From NCBI GenBank assembly GCA_944392765.1, contig CALXXU010000002.1, forward strand, positions 1 through 64,000: DNA of 64,000 nucleotides, given 5' to 3'. Made by a program: the position numbers and the translations under genes. Source of the DNA: an uncultured Anaerobiospirillum sp. Its GTDB lineage: Bacteria; Pseudomonadota; Gammaproteobacteria; Enterobacterales; Succinivibrionaceae. The notes under the pieces were generated by a model, which searched no databases, was not told the DNA's origin, and saw only the letters and a program-made list of their open reading frames with translations. Positions 40,114 through 48,550 of the stretch are shown one piece after another (the stretch's first letter is position 1; each line of letters starts with the position of its first letter).

Positions 40114-40423
40114 GAGCATTCTCCTAAATCAGCTTGGCGGTCGTGATCGCCAAGTATTGGCAATTGATGTTCAGCGGTCGCGCCTGCGACCTTAGGTTTG
40201 ATGTTTTCAGACTAAACTACGCGTCAAATTATGGGGACGAATTTTCGTAACTGACCAAGGATTTTTGCCCTACTTTGATCCGCAACTGCGCACGTGCTGT
40301 TTACGACGCGCTTAGTTATCGTCTAGGATTTTTTTTAGGTTATTCCCTGTTTTGGGGCACAAAATCGTGCGGGCAACAAAAAGCCCAGCGCGCGGGCTGG
40401 GCTTTTTGGGGGGAGAGATTTAG
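40114..40423 (-). other. leader region of the cupin pair
   Basis: No gene. On the minus strand two hairpins precede the cupin Shine-Dalgarno: GGTCGC...GCGACC (about 40175-40190) and CTTGGCG-N8-CGCCAAG (40133-40154). The rimO terminator lies at the left end. Confidence 0.5.
40378..40407 (-). terminator. rho-independent terminator of rimO
   Basis: AAAAAGCCCAGC and GCTGGGCTTTTT are perfect 12-bp arms; T runs exist on both strands, so it could act in either direction. Confidence 0.85.
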
Positions 40424-41791
40424 TTAGCGGGTGGCAAATGGGATATGGCTGGTTGGCGTGATGTTCTTGATGAACTTGGCCTCCATATCGTGCTCGTCGC
40501 TATCCGTGATCTCAGCTAAGATGAGGTCGCCCTCCTTGACCTTGGCGCCAGCTGGCAGCTCGTCGATCGTGACGATGCCGTCGATGTCTGGGGCCTCGTA
40601 CTTGGTACGGGCAATGAGACCACCTTCTTCGGTTACGGTATCGACAATCATCTCAAAGGTCTTGCCGTGGCGGGCCGCTAACTTCTGCGCTGAGATTTCC
40701 TCTTGGAGCCCCATTAAGATGCGGGCACGCTCTTGGCGCACTTCCTCAGGGACCACGCCGTCGTAGTCGTTGGCTTGAGCGCCCTCAACATCGGAGTACG
40801 GGAAGGTGCCGACGCGATCGAGCTGCGCGGTCTTAACGAAGTTGAGCAGCTCCTCAAAGTCTTGCTCAGTTTCACCGGGGAAGCCAGTGATGAAGTTAGA
40901 GCGAATGGTGAGATCAGGGCAGATCGTGCGCCACTTCATAATGCGCTCTAAGGTGTGCTCGATATTACCTGGGCGCTTCATCAGCTTTAAGATGCGCTCG
41001 GATGCGTGCTGGAGCGGCACGTCGAGGTATGGCAGGATGATGCCATCCTGCATAAAGTTGATGAGCTCATCGACCAGCTTGCTTGGGTAAACGTAGTGCA
41101 AGCGGAACCATGGACGTGGGGTGACCTTGCCTAAGGCCTCGCACAAGGTGAGCAGATTGGTGCCATCCTTGAAGTCAAAGCCGTAGTCTGAGGAGTCTTG
41201 GGCGATCACCATAATCTCGCGTACGCCGCGTGCGACCAAGTCTTGGGCTTCAGCCACGATGTTGGCAAGGGAGCGCGAGCGCAGATTGCCGCGTAAATCC
41301 GGAATAATGCAGAAGGCGCAGCGATGGCGGCAGCCCTCGGCAATCTTGAGGTAGGTGTAGTGCGGTGGAGTTAAGAGCACGCCCGAGCTTGGCACCGATT
41401 GGTGGGCAATGGCTGGAGGCTCGCCCACTAAGTCCTTGACCGCACGCAGCACCGTGGTGCGCTTGCCTGGGCCAATTACCGCCGCGACATCTGGGTACTC
41501 GGCTAAGACCTTTTCTTTTTCAGCGCCTAAGCAGCCCATGACGATGATGTTTTGGCAGGCTTGCTTGGCCTCGTAGATGGTTTCAAAGGACTCCTCGACC
41601 GCAGGCTCAATAAAACCGCAGGTGTTGATCAGCACGACATCGGCCTTATCAAAGTCGTTTTCAATGGCATAGCCCTTGGCCATGAGCACTGAGATTAAGC
41701 GCTGCGAGTCCACCAAGTTCTTAGGGCAGCCCAGTGAGACTACCCCCACATGAGGGATGCGGCTTGAGTTAGAGTTGCGTGCTTGCGTCAT
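40424..41791 (-). CDS. rimO: ribosomal protein S12 methylthiotransferase
   Basis: 455-residue radical-SAM enzyme that methylthiolates Asp88 of ribosomal protein S12. In order: N-terminal MTTase domain with VSLGCPKNLVDS, INTCGFI and VMGCLGAE (three cluster cysteines); radical-SAM motif CRHRCAFC; LRSRSLANIVAEAQ and FITGFPGETEQDF; C-terminal TRAM domain. NLVDS near the first cysteine favours RimO over MiaB. ATG 41791 (MTQARNSN) fits the family start; the frame extends upstream to 41836 without a ribosome site. Confidence 0.94.
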   Translation of the reverse strand: MTQARNSNSSRIPHVGVVSLGCPKNLVDSQRLISVLMAKGYAIENDFDKADVVLINTCGFIEPAVEESFETIYEAKQACQNIIVMGCLGAEKEKVLAEYPDVAAVIGPGKRTTVLRAVKDLVGEPPAIAHQSVPSSGVLLTPPHYTYLKIAEGCRHRCAFCIIPDLRGNLRSRSLANIVAEAQDLVARGVREIMVIAQDSSDYGFDFKDGTNLLTLCEALGKVTPRPWFRLHYVYPSKLVDELINFMQDGIILPYLDVPLQHASERILKLMKRPGNIEHTLERIMKWRTICPDLTIRSNFITGFPGETEQDFEELLNFVKTAQLDRVGTFPYSDVEGAQANDYDGVVPEEVRQERARILMGLQEEISAQKLAARHGKTFEMIVDTVTEEGGLIARTKYEAPDIDGIVTIDELPAGAKVKEGDLILAEITDSDEHDMEAKFIKNITPTSHIPFATR

Positions 41792-41907
41792 TAAGAAAAA
41801 TCCACTTTGTCCAAGAACGAGCGGCCTGAAGGCCAAAACGCGCCTAATTTACCACACAAAACGGCCTGTTTGTCGCGTTTTTTGTGCAAAAACGGCCGCC
41901 CTTAAAA

Positions 41908-41950
41908 AGAAAAAGAGTTCACCCTGATTGCTCAAGTGAACTCTTTTTCT
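41908..41950 (-). terminator. rho-independent terminator of ppaC
   Basis: AGAAAAAGAGTTCAC and GTGAACTCTTTTTCT form a perfect 15-bp stem with T-rich ends, between ppaC and rimO on the same strand. Confidence 0.88.
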
Positions 41951-42016
41951 AGTAGGCTCAGTTCTCTGTATGTGGTGCTGAGCCTTTTAAGCCTGAAATT
42001 AGGCTAGCAATTGCGC

Positions 42017-42937
42017 TTAGGCCTTGAAGGCTTGCTCTAAGAATGGGACGACTTGCTTCTTGCGGCTCATGACGCCTGGGAGCCAAATCTTGTCCGAAAC
42101 GGTAGCCTTTAAGGCACCGGCAACCTTGTCAGCGTCGTCGGAAACTAATAACAGCTCCGAGCCCTCTTCCATAATGTCGGTTAAGACTAATAAGGCGCTG
42201 TGACGGCCTTCGCCCTTGACCTTGGCTAACTCATCCTTTAACTGAGCCTTGAGCTCTGGGGTGATGAGGTCTAAGGAGACTAACTCGAGCTGGCCAATAC
42301 CAACCTTGGAGCCGGACATGTCAAAGTCCTTGAAGTCACGGAAGATGAGGTCACGTGGGGTAGCACCAGCTAAGTTGCTCTTAGCCTTGAACATCTCCAT
42401 ACCTAAGGCCTGCAGATCCTCGACCCCAGCGATCTTGGCTAAGTCGTAAGCGGCTTGCTTGTCTTGCTCGGTGCAAGTTGGGCTCTTGAATAAGACGGTG
42501 TCCGAGAGGATAGCGCAGAGCATGGCACCAGCTAAGGCTGGGTCGATGGCAACCTTGTAGTAGTCGTGCAGCATCTTGATCACGGTGTTGGAGCAGCCAA
42601 CCGGCCAAATGAAGCACTCAACTGGGCTATCGGAGGTGACATCGCCTAACTTGTGGTGGTCGATGATGCCTAAGAGCTTAGCCTCGGCAAAATCAGCTGG
42701 AGCCTGAGCTAAGTCCGAGAAGTCAACGAGGTAAACCTCTTGGCCTGCAACCGAGGTAACAACCTCAGGGGCCTGTAACTTGAAGCGCTCGAGGACAAAT
42801 GCAGTCTCAGGAGCAGGGGTGCCTTGAGCGACAGCCTTTACGTCAAAACCACGACCACGGTATAAGTTGGTGGCAGCTAAAGCGGAAACGATGGAGTCAG
42901 TGTCAGGGTTCTTGTGACCCAATACTAAAGCGCTCAT
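42017..42937 (-). CDS. ppaC: manganese-dependent inorganic pyrophosphatase
   Basis: 306-residue family II (DHH) pyrophosphatase. Motifs in order: LGHKNPDTDSIVSALA, LVDFSDLAQ, GIIDHHKLGDV (the DHH motif) and LCAILSDTVLFKSPT; the C-terminal domain ends with WLPGVMSRKKQVVP, where the SRKK signature binds pyrophosphate. It hydrolyses PPi in the cytosol using Mn2+. ATG 42937 follows GAGG at 8 bases. Family II enzymes are typical of Firmicutes and some anaerobic proteobacteria, unlike the Mg2+ type of most enterobacteria. Confidence 0.94.
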   Translation of the reverse strand: MSALVLGHKNPDTDSIVSALAATNLYRGRGFDVKAVAQGTPAPETAFVLERFKLQAPEVVTSVAGQEVYLVDFSDLAQAPADFAEAKLLGIIDHHKLGDVTSDSPVECFIWPVGCSNTVIKMLHDYYKVAIDPALAGAMLCAILSDTVLFKSPTCTEQDKQAAYDLAKIAGVEDLQALGMEMFKAKSNLAGATPRDLIFRDFKDFDMSGSKVGIGQLELVSLDLITPELKAQLKDELAKVKGEGRHSALLVLTDIMEEGSELLLVSDDADKVAGALKATVSDKIWLPGVMSRKKQVVPFLEQAFKA

Positions 42938-43389
42938 GGGGATCCTCAACATGGGTACGCCAAATAAGGCCGGGTGTGCTGCTATCTTTAGGCACAGGAC
43001 CGCGCGCTCTTGGCAAAAAAGGTTATCAGGCCGCGTGCCTGAATCATAAAGATTTTAGCACACCTAGCCCGAGGTGGCCCGCGCTTTGCCTTAGCTGCAC
43101 CGTGCTATACTCAAAGCATTATGGCCAGCTTATCACGATGATATAGCTCACACTTTCTGCATAGCTATGGCTATTCAGTCAACCTGATCAACTTCACACT
43201 TTTTGCGTCACGCGAAACCTGCGGCCTGAATTAATGGAGCCCGAGCCACAGGAGGATGCTTAAAACTGTGATGTTTGTCATCATGACCGTTTCGCCATAG
43301 TCGTCAGGGGGGTAAACTTAAATTTGTGATATTCATCATTCTGAAAAGTTGGCCATATCAAAGCATCTTTGTTGGTTGTAGGGTGGATT
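42938..43389. other. divergent region before the DotH-like gene
   Basis: 450 bases without a gene. A TATACT -10-like box lies at 43106-43111. TGATG-TTTGT-CATCA (43269-43283) and TGAT-ATTC-ATCA near 43328 are similar dyads about 60 bases apart upstream of the DotH-like gene and may be operators. Confidence 0.4.
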
Positions 43390-44163
43390 ATGGCTAGTCG
43401 CACACAATTTGGTCGCACACTTGGTCTGTTGGGCCTGATGCTGCTCAGCCCAGGAGCGTTTTGCGATGTCATTGCGCCTGCCGCGCCCCCTGAGCTGTCT
43501 GATACCTTGACTGACTTTAGAACCAAGGAACAGCTCTTAGAGCACACCTATATCGAAGGCAAGGCCGCACCCCAGTACTCAATGGAAGTGCCAACGGTGC
43601 CCGGCGATTTAGAGGCGCGCGTGATGCGCCTGAGTGCCACCTACCAAGCAGAGTATGAAATCGCGGTGCCGCGCCATGGCCTGTCGGTACTGCGCTTTTA
43701 CGATTTAAACGGCCTGCCAATGGAGATTGTCTCCACCCGCCTTGAGAACCAAGGCTTTAGCGCCCAGGTGTCGGCGGCACCGAGCGAGCTTTTGATCCGC
43801 CAATTCCAAGGCGCGTCTGCCACCGGCTTGCAAGTGCGTTTAAAGGGTATCAACAAGAACTTTATCTTTATGCTCAAGCCTTTGGTCTTGGTGAACCAGC
43901 AAAGCTCGGTGCGTACCTTGATCACGGCGATGACCGTCAATTATTACGTTGAAGGCTCCAATTACATCGAGCCAGTGCCGTACAAATTTGGTCAGCCGAA
44001 TCCGCAAGCCCAAGCTTTGAACTTTGATGGGGTGGATCAAAATAAGCTTGAGGCCGATTTAGTTAAAGCTGCGGCCATTGTCTTGCCTATGACTCAGGCA
44101 GAGCAAGATCAAGCCAAAGCAGTATTATTCGAGTTGGAGCAAGCGGACGCCCAAAAGCGGTAG
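43390..44163 (+). CDS. secreted protein resembling DotH/IcmK of type IVB secretion
   Basis: 257 residues with an N-terminal signal peptide (hydrophobic LGLLGLMLLSPGAFC). The core pattern (VPRHGLSVLRFYDLNGLPME, then a beta-rich stretch with LQVRLKGINKNFIFMLKPL) resembles the C-terminal domain of DotH/IcmK/TraN, the outer-membrane core subunit of type IVB secretion and I-type conjugation systems. I infer this from pattern only. The frame opens at 43369 with TTG, but ATG 43390 follows AGGGTGGATT. A lytic transglycosylase follows after 15 bases, which supports an envelope-spanning machine, yet no other Dot/Icm or Tra genes are in the window. Confidence 0.6.
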   Translation: MASRTQFGRTLGLLGLMLLSPGAFCDVIAPAAPPELSDTLTDFRTKEQLLEHTYIEGKAAPQYSMEVPTVPGDLEARVMRLSATYQAEYEIAVPRHGLSVLRFYDLNGLPMEIVSTRLENQGFSAQVSAAPSELLIRQFQGASATGLQVRLKGINKNFIFMLKPLVLVNQQSSVRTLITAMTVNYYVEGSNYIEPVPYKFGQPNPQAQALNFDGVDQNKLEADLVKAAAIVLPMTQAEQDQAKAVLFELEQADAQKR

Positions 44164-44178
44164 TCCAAGGAGCTTTTC

Positions 44179-44739
44179 ATGGTCAAAGTGGCGGCATTGG
44201 TCTTGAGTTTGGTTTTAACCGGACCTGCCCTGAGCGCCTCGATGTCTTGTGCGGTCGAGGGCCACTGGCGCGACGTGGCCTATCGTGAGGCGCCCATGAA
44301 ACAGTATGAGTCGCTCAAAAACTGCATTGCGTGGACAGCTTACCAATTTGAGCTCCCTGAGGAGCTCTTGTACTCGATCTTGTATGTCGAGCGCGGTCCC
44401 ATTAACGGCAAATGCGGCACCAATCGCAATGGCACTCAAGACTGCGGCCCGGCGCAGATCAACGACGTGCGCTTAAAGGAGCTCAAGCAATTTGGCCTGA
44501 GCAAGAGCGTGATTAAGTCCAAGCCTTGCCACAATATCTGGGCGATGGGCTACTTGATCCGCCGCGAAATCGAAAAGGCCGATAACAACATCTGGGTGGG
44601 GGTGGGCAATTACCACTACCACTACAGCGTCAATGAGCAGGTGCACGACCGCTACGTCAATCGTATTCGCGATGCCTGGCAAAAGCTCGTAACCTCGACT
44701 TACAACTATTGCATTGAAGACAACGGTAAAAAGGACTAA
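44179..44739 (+). CDS. periplasmic lytic transglycosylase (SLT-like)
   Basis: 186 residues with a signal peptide (ALVLSLVLTGPALSA). The catalytic-domain pattern is visible: a Glu in LYVERGPINGKCG, NGTQDCGPAQIN (the GxxQ/N signature) and YLIRREIEKADNN. Such enzymes cut peptidoglycan to let secretion or conjugation apparatus through (VirB1/PilT-type). Six cysteines suggest disulfides. AAGGAG lies 7 bases before the ATG. It is co-directional with the DotH-like gene, 15 bases apart. Confidence 0.8.
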   Translation: MVKVAALVLSLVLTGPALSASMSCAVEGHWRDVAYREAPMKQYESLKNCIAWTAYQFELPEELLYSILYVERGPINGKCGTNRNGTQDCGPAQINDVRLKELKQFGLSKSVIKSKPCHNIWAMGYLIRREIEKADNNIWVGVGNYHYHYSVNEQVHDRYVNRIRDAWQKLVTSTYNYCIEDNGKKD

Positions 44740-45156
44740 GCACCAGCACAGGTCAGACGCTGTACGCCCCAGGCAAGACCCGTGTGCCAGGCAAGGCGTG
44801 TGCGCCCCAAGTAAGACGCGTGTTCCAGGCAAGGCGTGTGCGCCATGAGCAAGAGCGCCGCGCTCTTGCGGGCGGGACGTAGCAGGGCGTGGCACCAAAT
44901 TGAAGCCCCGTGGAACAATTTGGAAAAAATGTGAAGCGTGTCGTGCCATAGAACAGGGCGCGCGTGGAACATTTTTGCCCACTGCCAGTCTGAAGATCAA
45001 AGTGAATAAGTCCCGGTGCCTCTTGGGTTGAGCCAAATTTGCGCGCCGGTCACAGTCTGGTTGCTTGTTCTGCGCGGGCGGGCGGTTCCGTGCTATGATT
45101 TTTTGTAAGGCGAACAGCCGTTCTTGTTTTTGATTGGGGCCTAAAGGAGTTCCGAG
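44740..45156. other. repeat-containing spacer before uspE
   Basis: Direct repeats of CAGGCAAGGCGTGTGCGCC occur at about 44780-44798 and 44826-44844, with a degenerate third. GCAAGAGCG-CCG-CGCTCTTGC (44849-44869) is a perfect 9-bp hairpin that may terminate the preceding genes without a T tract. TATGAT near 45094 is a -10 candidate for uspE. Confidence 0.5.
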
Positions 45157-46119
45157 GTGAGAAACTTCAAAAAAATCTTGGTGGTCATCGAGCCTAAGCA
45201 AATGCGTCAGGTCGCCTTAGAGCGTGCCATGGCCTTAGCGCGGGCGGCAACTAAGGGTTCGCATCACATCATCGCCGTGTTGCCAGTCACCGATTTGTCG
45301 CAGAACCTCATCTCCAAGCTGTCGGTGGAAAACGACGAAGCGATTGCCGCGCTCAAGACCAAAAACGAGAAGTGGCTTCAGGCTTATTTGTCGATCCATG
45401 CGATGGGCTTTGAAGTAGAGCCACGCATCTTAATCTCTAAGACCATCGGTAAGGACATTACCCATATGGCCCATGAGGAAGGTGTCGATCTCATCATCAA
45501 GGCGCACGAAGTGCACGGTATGTTAGACAGCGTGCTCTTTACCCCACTTGATTGGCAGCTGTTACGTCACGCTCCAGTTCCTGTGTTAATCGCCAAGGAT
45601 CACATTTGGCACCCAACCGGCACCATCGCCATGGCCTTAGATCTCTCCGATCCTGAGGACACCGAGCTGCGCATGCTCAATGTGCGTTTGCTGCGTGAGG
45701 CCCAAGAGCTGTGCCGCATCATGCACTGTGAGCTGCACATCTTAAATGCGATTCCGCCACTGCTGCCGCCTGCTACCATCGATTTACCAGGCTTTACCCC
45801 TGATTTATTAGGTGATGCTGCCTTAAAGGAAGGCTGCAAGGCCGTGCTATCCTTTGCCGCGCGTCACCGTATCCCAGCTGATTTCTGCCACATCCGTGAA
45901 GGTCAGCCGGACGAGGTCATCCCAACCTTATGCGCTGAACTCAATCCAACCGCCTTATTTATCGGTACTTCAGCTCGTAAGGGTTTAGCCGTGGCCTTGG
46001 TCGGCAATATCTGCGAGCACGTGGTCGATGAGCTTGATTGTGACGTCGCGGTAATCACGCCTAAGGCCGTGATCGAGCGTGTACCAATGGCCGCAGAGAG
46101 TGTCACGGGTCTGCACTAA
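45157..46119 (+). CDS. uspE: tandem-domain universal stress protein
   Basis: 320 residues with two Usp domains, matching UspE (E. coli 316). Recognisable positions: KKILVVIEPKQ at the start, TPLDWQLLRHAPVPVLIAKD at the end of domain 1, LFIGTSARKGLAVALVGN and CDVAVITPK in domain 2. The start codon is GTG with AAAGGAG 7 bases upstream. UspE-type proteins act in stress survival and motility; the mechanism is not clear from sequence. Confidence 0.92.
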   Translation: MRNFKKILVVIEPKQMRQVALERAMALARAATKGSHHIIAVLPVTDLSQNLISKLSVENDEAIAALKTKNEKWLQAYLSIHAMGFEVEPRILISKTIGKDITHMAHEEGVDLIIKAHEVHGMLDSVLFTPLDWQLLRHAPVPVLIAKDHIWHPTGTIAMALDLSDPEDTELRMLNVRLLREAQELCRIMHCELHILNAIPPLLPPATIDLPGFTPDLLGDAALKEGCKAVLSFAARHRIPADFCHIREGQPDEVIPTLCAELNPTALFIGTSARKGLAVALVGNICEHVVDELDCDVAVITPKAVIERVPMAAESVTGLH

Positions 46120-46158
46120 AATCATTTTTCCCATCATTGTTTCAACCATCTTTGACTG

Positions 46159-46205
46159 GTCTCTAAGAAGCAATGTTTTGTCAGAAGCAAGATGCTCTTA
46201 GAGAC
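46159..46205 (+). other. 10-bp inverted repeat in the Sel1 gene leader
   Basis: GTCTCTAAGA and TCTTAGAGAC are perfect complements enclosing 27 bases, ending 33 bases before the Sel1-gene ATG. It may regulate translation or mark the end of the uspE transcript. Confidence 0.4.
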
Positions 46206-46237
46206 GCAGCTGGCCACAACCTAAGTCGCGGTGTGCT

Positions 46238-47533
46238 ATGAGAACTAACTTGCTTGCATTGGCCATAGCCAGTGCCTTGATGCTAACTCAAGCCTCAGTC
46301 TATGCCGTGGAGTCGGTAGATCCGGCAGCGGTACCTCAAGTGGTTCCTAGCGCCGCTGCAAGCGCGACTGAGAGCGCAGCACCAACTGAGGCTACCACCG
46401 AGTCTGCGCGCGCATCAGACGCTGAGACCGGTGCGAACGCGGCTGCGGCCTCCACTGAATCAGTTGCCGCAGATTCCACTGCACCAGTTGCTGAGGCTAG
46501 CACCGAGGCTGCGAGTGCCGCTGAGGCAGCGAGTGCAGCTGAGGCTGCCACCGAGGTGGCAAATGTCGCTGAAGCTGCGAACGGTGCGGCGGCTGGCACT
46601 GATCTCTTTGCTGATGCGGTGCCGCTGTTTGAGGAGCCGCTGCCGCCAGCAGGTGATAAGGTTGAACCCCTGCCGCAAGGTCTGGTGTTCTTGATGGCGG
46701 AAGCCCAGCGCGGTTCGGTTGATGCCCAGGTGCTGCTGGCACGCTCCTTAGAGGTGGGCCCGCACAAAGATCTCAAAACCGCCTTTCATTGGTGGCAGCA
46801 AGCAGCTATTGCCCACGATCCGCGTGCTGAGCTCGAGCTGTCCCATTACTTTGCGCAAGGACGGGTGGTCGAGCAAGATTTAAAGCAATCGCTGTATTGG
46901 CTGGAGCGCTCAGCCTTGGGCGGCAATGCATCCGCGCAATTGCTCTTGGCCATGAATTACAAATCCGGGCAATGCTGTCCGCAAAACGCGCAGCTTGCAG
47001 CCTACTGGTTTGAGCAAGCGGCGGTCTCAGGTAGCGGCGTGGCTCAAGCCCAGATTGCCTACTGCTATGAGCGTGGTATCGGTGTGCCGGTCGATCGCCA
47101 AAAGGCTTTTTACTGGCATCAATTTGCCGGTACCCATGACGCCAACACCGCCTCCAAGCTCTATGTCGGCCAAGCCTTAAAAGAGGCGTCCGGCGTCAGC
47201 ACTGACTATTACTTAGCTTACAGCTGGCTCTCTGAGGCGGTAGAAGAAGGTGAGCCGTTAGCCCAAGTGCTTTTGGGTAATATGTACGCCCATGGCCAAG
47301 GCGTAGCTGAGGATGACTCGATTGCAGTCAGCCTCTATCAGCAAGCAGCGGCTAAGAACAATGCCATTGCCCAATACCAATTGGGCCTTGCCTTTTACAC
47401 CGGCAAGGGCATTGAACCTGATCGCTATCAAGCCAAGATCTACATCGAGCGTGCTTGCGCCCAAGGCATTAGCGATGCCTGCCGCTTTGCCGATGAAGAG
47501 CTGGCAGATGCTCCGATCCTGATTGCCCAGTAG
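46238..47533 (+). CDS. exported Sel1-repeat protein
   Basis: 431 residues. A signal peptide (LLALAIASALMLTQASVYA) leads to ~110 residues of Ala/Glu/Ser/Thr-rich low complexity and then six to seven Sel1 (TPR-like) repeats, for example DPRAELELSHYFAQGRVVEQ, AQAQIAYCYERGIGVPVD, AQVLLGNMYAHGQGVAEDDS and AQYQLGLAFYTGKGIEPD. Sel1 proteins are periplasmic or surface adaptors binding other proteins; the partner is unknown. Several cysteines lie in the repeats. No strong Shine-Dalgarno is obvious. Confidence 0.85.
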   Translation: MRTNLLALAIASALMLTQASVYAVESVDPAAVPQVVPSAAASATESAAPTEATTESARASDAETGANAAAASTESVAADSTAPVAEASTEAASAAEAASAAEAATEVANVAEAANGAAAGTDLFADAVPLFEEPLPPAGDKVEPLPQGLVFLMAEAQRGSVDAQVLLARSLEVGPHKDLKTAFHWWQQAAIAHDPRAELELSHYFAQGRVVEQDLKQSLYWLERSALGGNASAQLLLAMNYKSGQCCPQNAQLAAYWFEQAAVSGSGVAQAQIAYCYERGIGVPVDRQKAFYWHQFAGTHDANTASKLYVGQALKEASGVSTDYYLAYSWLSEAVEEGEPLAQVLLGNMYAHGQGVAEDDSIAVSLYQQAAAKNNAIAQYQLGLAFYTGKGIEPDRYQAKIYIERACAQGISDACRFADEELADAPILIAQ

Positions 47534-47622
47534 CTTGCTTTGGAGCTTGACCCCTGTGCTAAACTAAGCGCCCCCAGATAGTGGGAAGATCCTGGGGATT
47601 TGGTTTATTATGGGGAAAAGCG

Positions 47623-48495
47623 GTGCAAAACGACACGCAATTACCAGAGAAGGCCGACGAGTACGGCCGCAAGGTCAGTCCTTATTTCAATATCGAAAAT
47701 AAGGAAGAGAAGTACCAAGCCGACAAGCTCTTTAAGCGCTTGCGCCGTAAGGTGGGTCATGCCATCGGCGATTATGGCATGATTGAGCCTAATGACAAGA
47801 TTATGGTCTGCATCTCAGGAGGCAAGGACTCCTATGCCATGCTCGACCTCTTGCTCTCGATCAAGCGCTCGGCCCCCATTCCTTTCACCTTGATTCCGGT
47901 GCACATTGAGCCGGGCTTTCCTAATACGCCTGAGGGCGTAGTCGAGGAACACCTTAAAAAGGTGGGCCTGGAGTATCACGTCTTAAAGCGCCCAGTCTAT
48001 GAGATTTCCAAGGCCAAGCTGCAAGAGGGCCAGCGTATGTGCTCGATTTGCTCGCGTATGCGTCGCGGCTTTCTCTACTCCGCTGCTCGCGAGTTAGGCG
48101 TCAATAAGCTTGCCTTAGGCCATCACCGCGATGATATCCTTGCGACCTTCTTCTTGAATCTCTTTTACTCGGGCATCATGAAGACGATGCCGCCGATTTT
48201 ACGCACCGACACCGACGATTTGACGGTGATTAGACCGCTGGCGTACTGCCGTGAGCGCGATTTGACGCAGCTTGCCAAGCTCAAGAACTATCCGGTGCTG
48301 CCTAAGGGGCTGTGTGGCTATGGCGAGAACGAAGAGCGCGCTGCTATGCTGCGCATGATTCACGCCTGGGAAAAGGAGCAGCCTAAGCGCCCGGACATTA
48401 TCTTCAAGGCGCTCAAGAATGTGGTGCCATCGCACTTGTTAGATCGCAATCTCTTTGACTTTACGGCTATTTCTAACGGCCCTAAGGTCAAATAA
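47623..48495 (+). CDS. ttcA: tRNA 2-thiocytidine biosynthesis protein
   Basis: 290-residue tRNA C32 thiolase. It has the PP-loop SGGKDSYAMLDLLLS, the cluster cysteines in CSICSRMRRG and LCG, and LALGHHRDDILATFFLN; the end PSHLLDRNLFDF is typical. I choose GTG 47623 (reading MQNDTQLPE), which fits the E. coli N-terminus and has GGGGA upstream; the frame extends to a GTG at 47581 that adds unmatched residues. It uses a [4Fe-4S] cluster, linking it to the NifU/NifS system. Confidence 0.92.
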   Translation: MQNDTQLPEKADEYGRKVSPYFNIENKEEKYQADKLFKRLRRKVGHAIGDYGMIEPNDKIMVCISGGKDSYAMLDLLLSIKRSAPIPFTLIPVHIEPGFPNTPEGVVEEHLKKVGLEYHVLKRPVYEISKAKLQEGQRMCSICSRMRRGFLYSAARELGVNKLALGHHRDDILATFFLNLFYSGIMKTMPPILRTDTDDLTVIRPLAYCRERDLTQLAKLKNYPVLPKGLCGYGENEERAAMLRMIHAWEKEQPKRPDIIFKALKNVVPSHLLDRNLFDFTAISNGPKVK

Positions 48496-48550
48496 GGCAA
48501 GTGGTACAATCAGGCAAGAAAAAGGTTTTTCGCTAATAGAGGGTAGGGGC

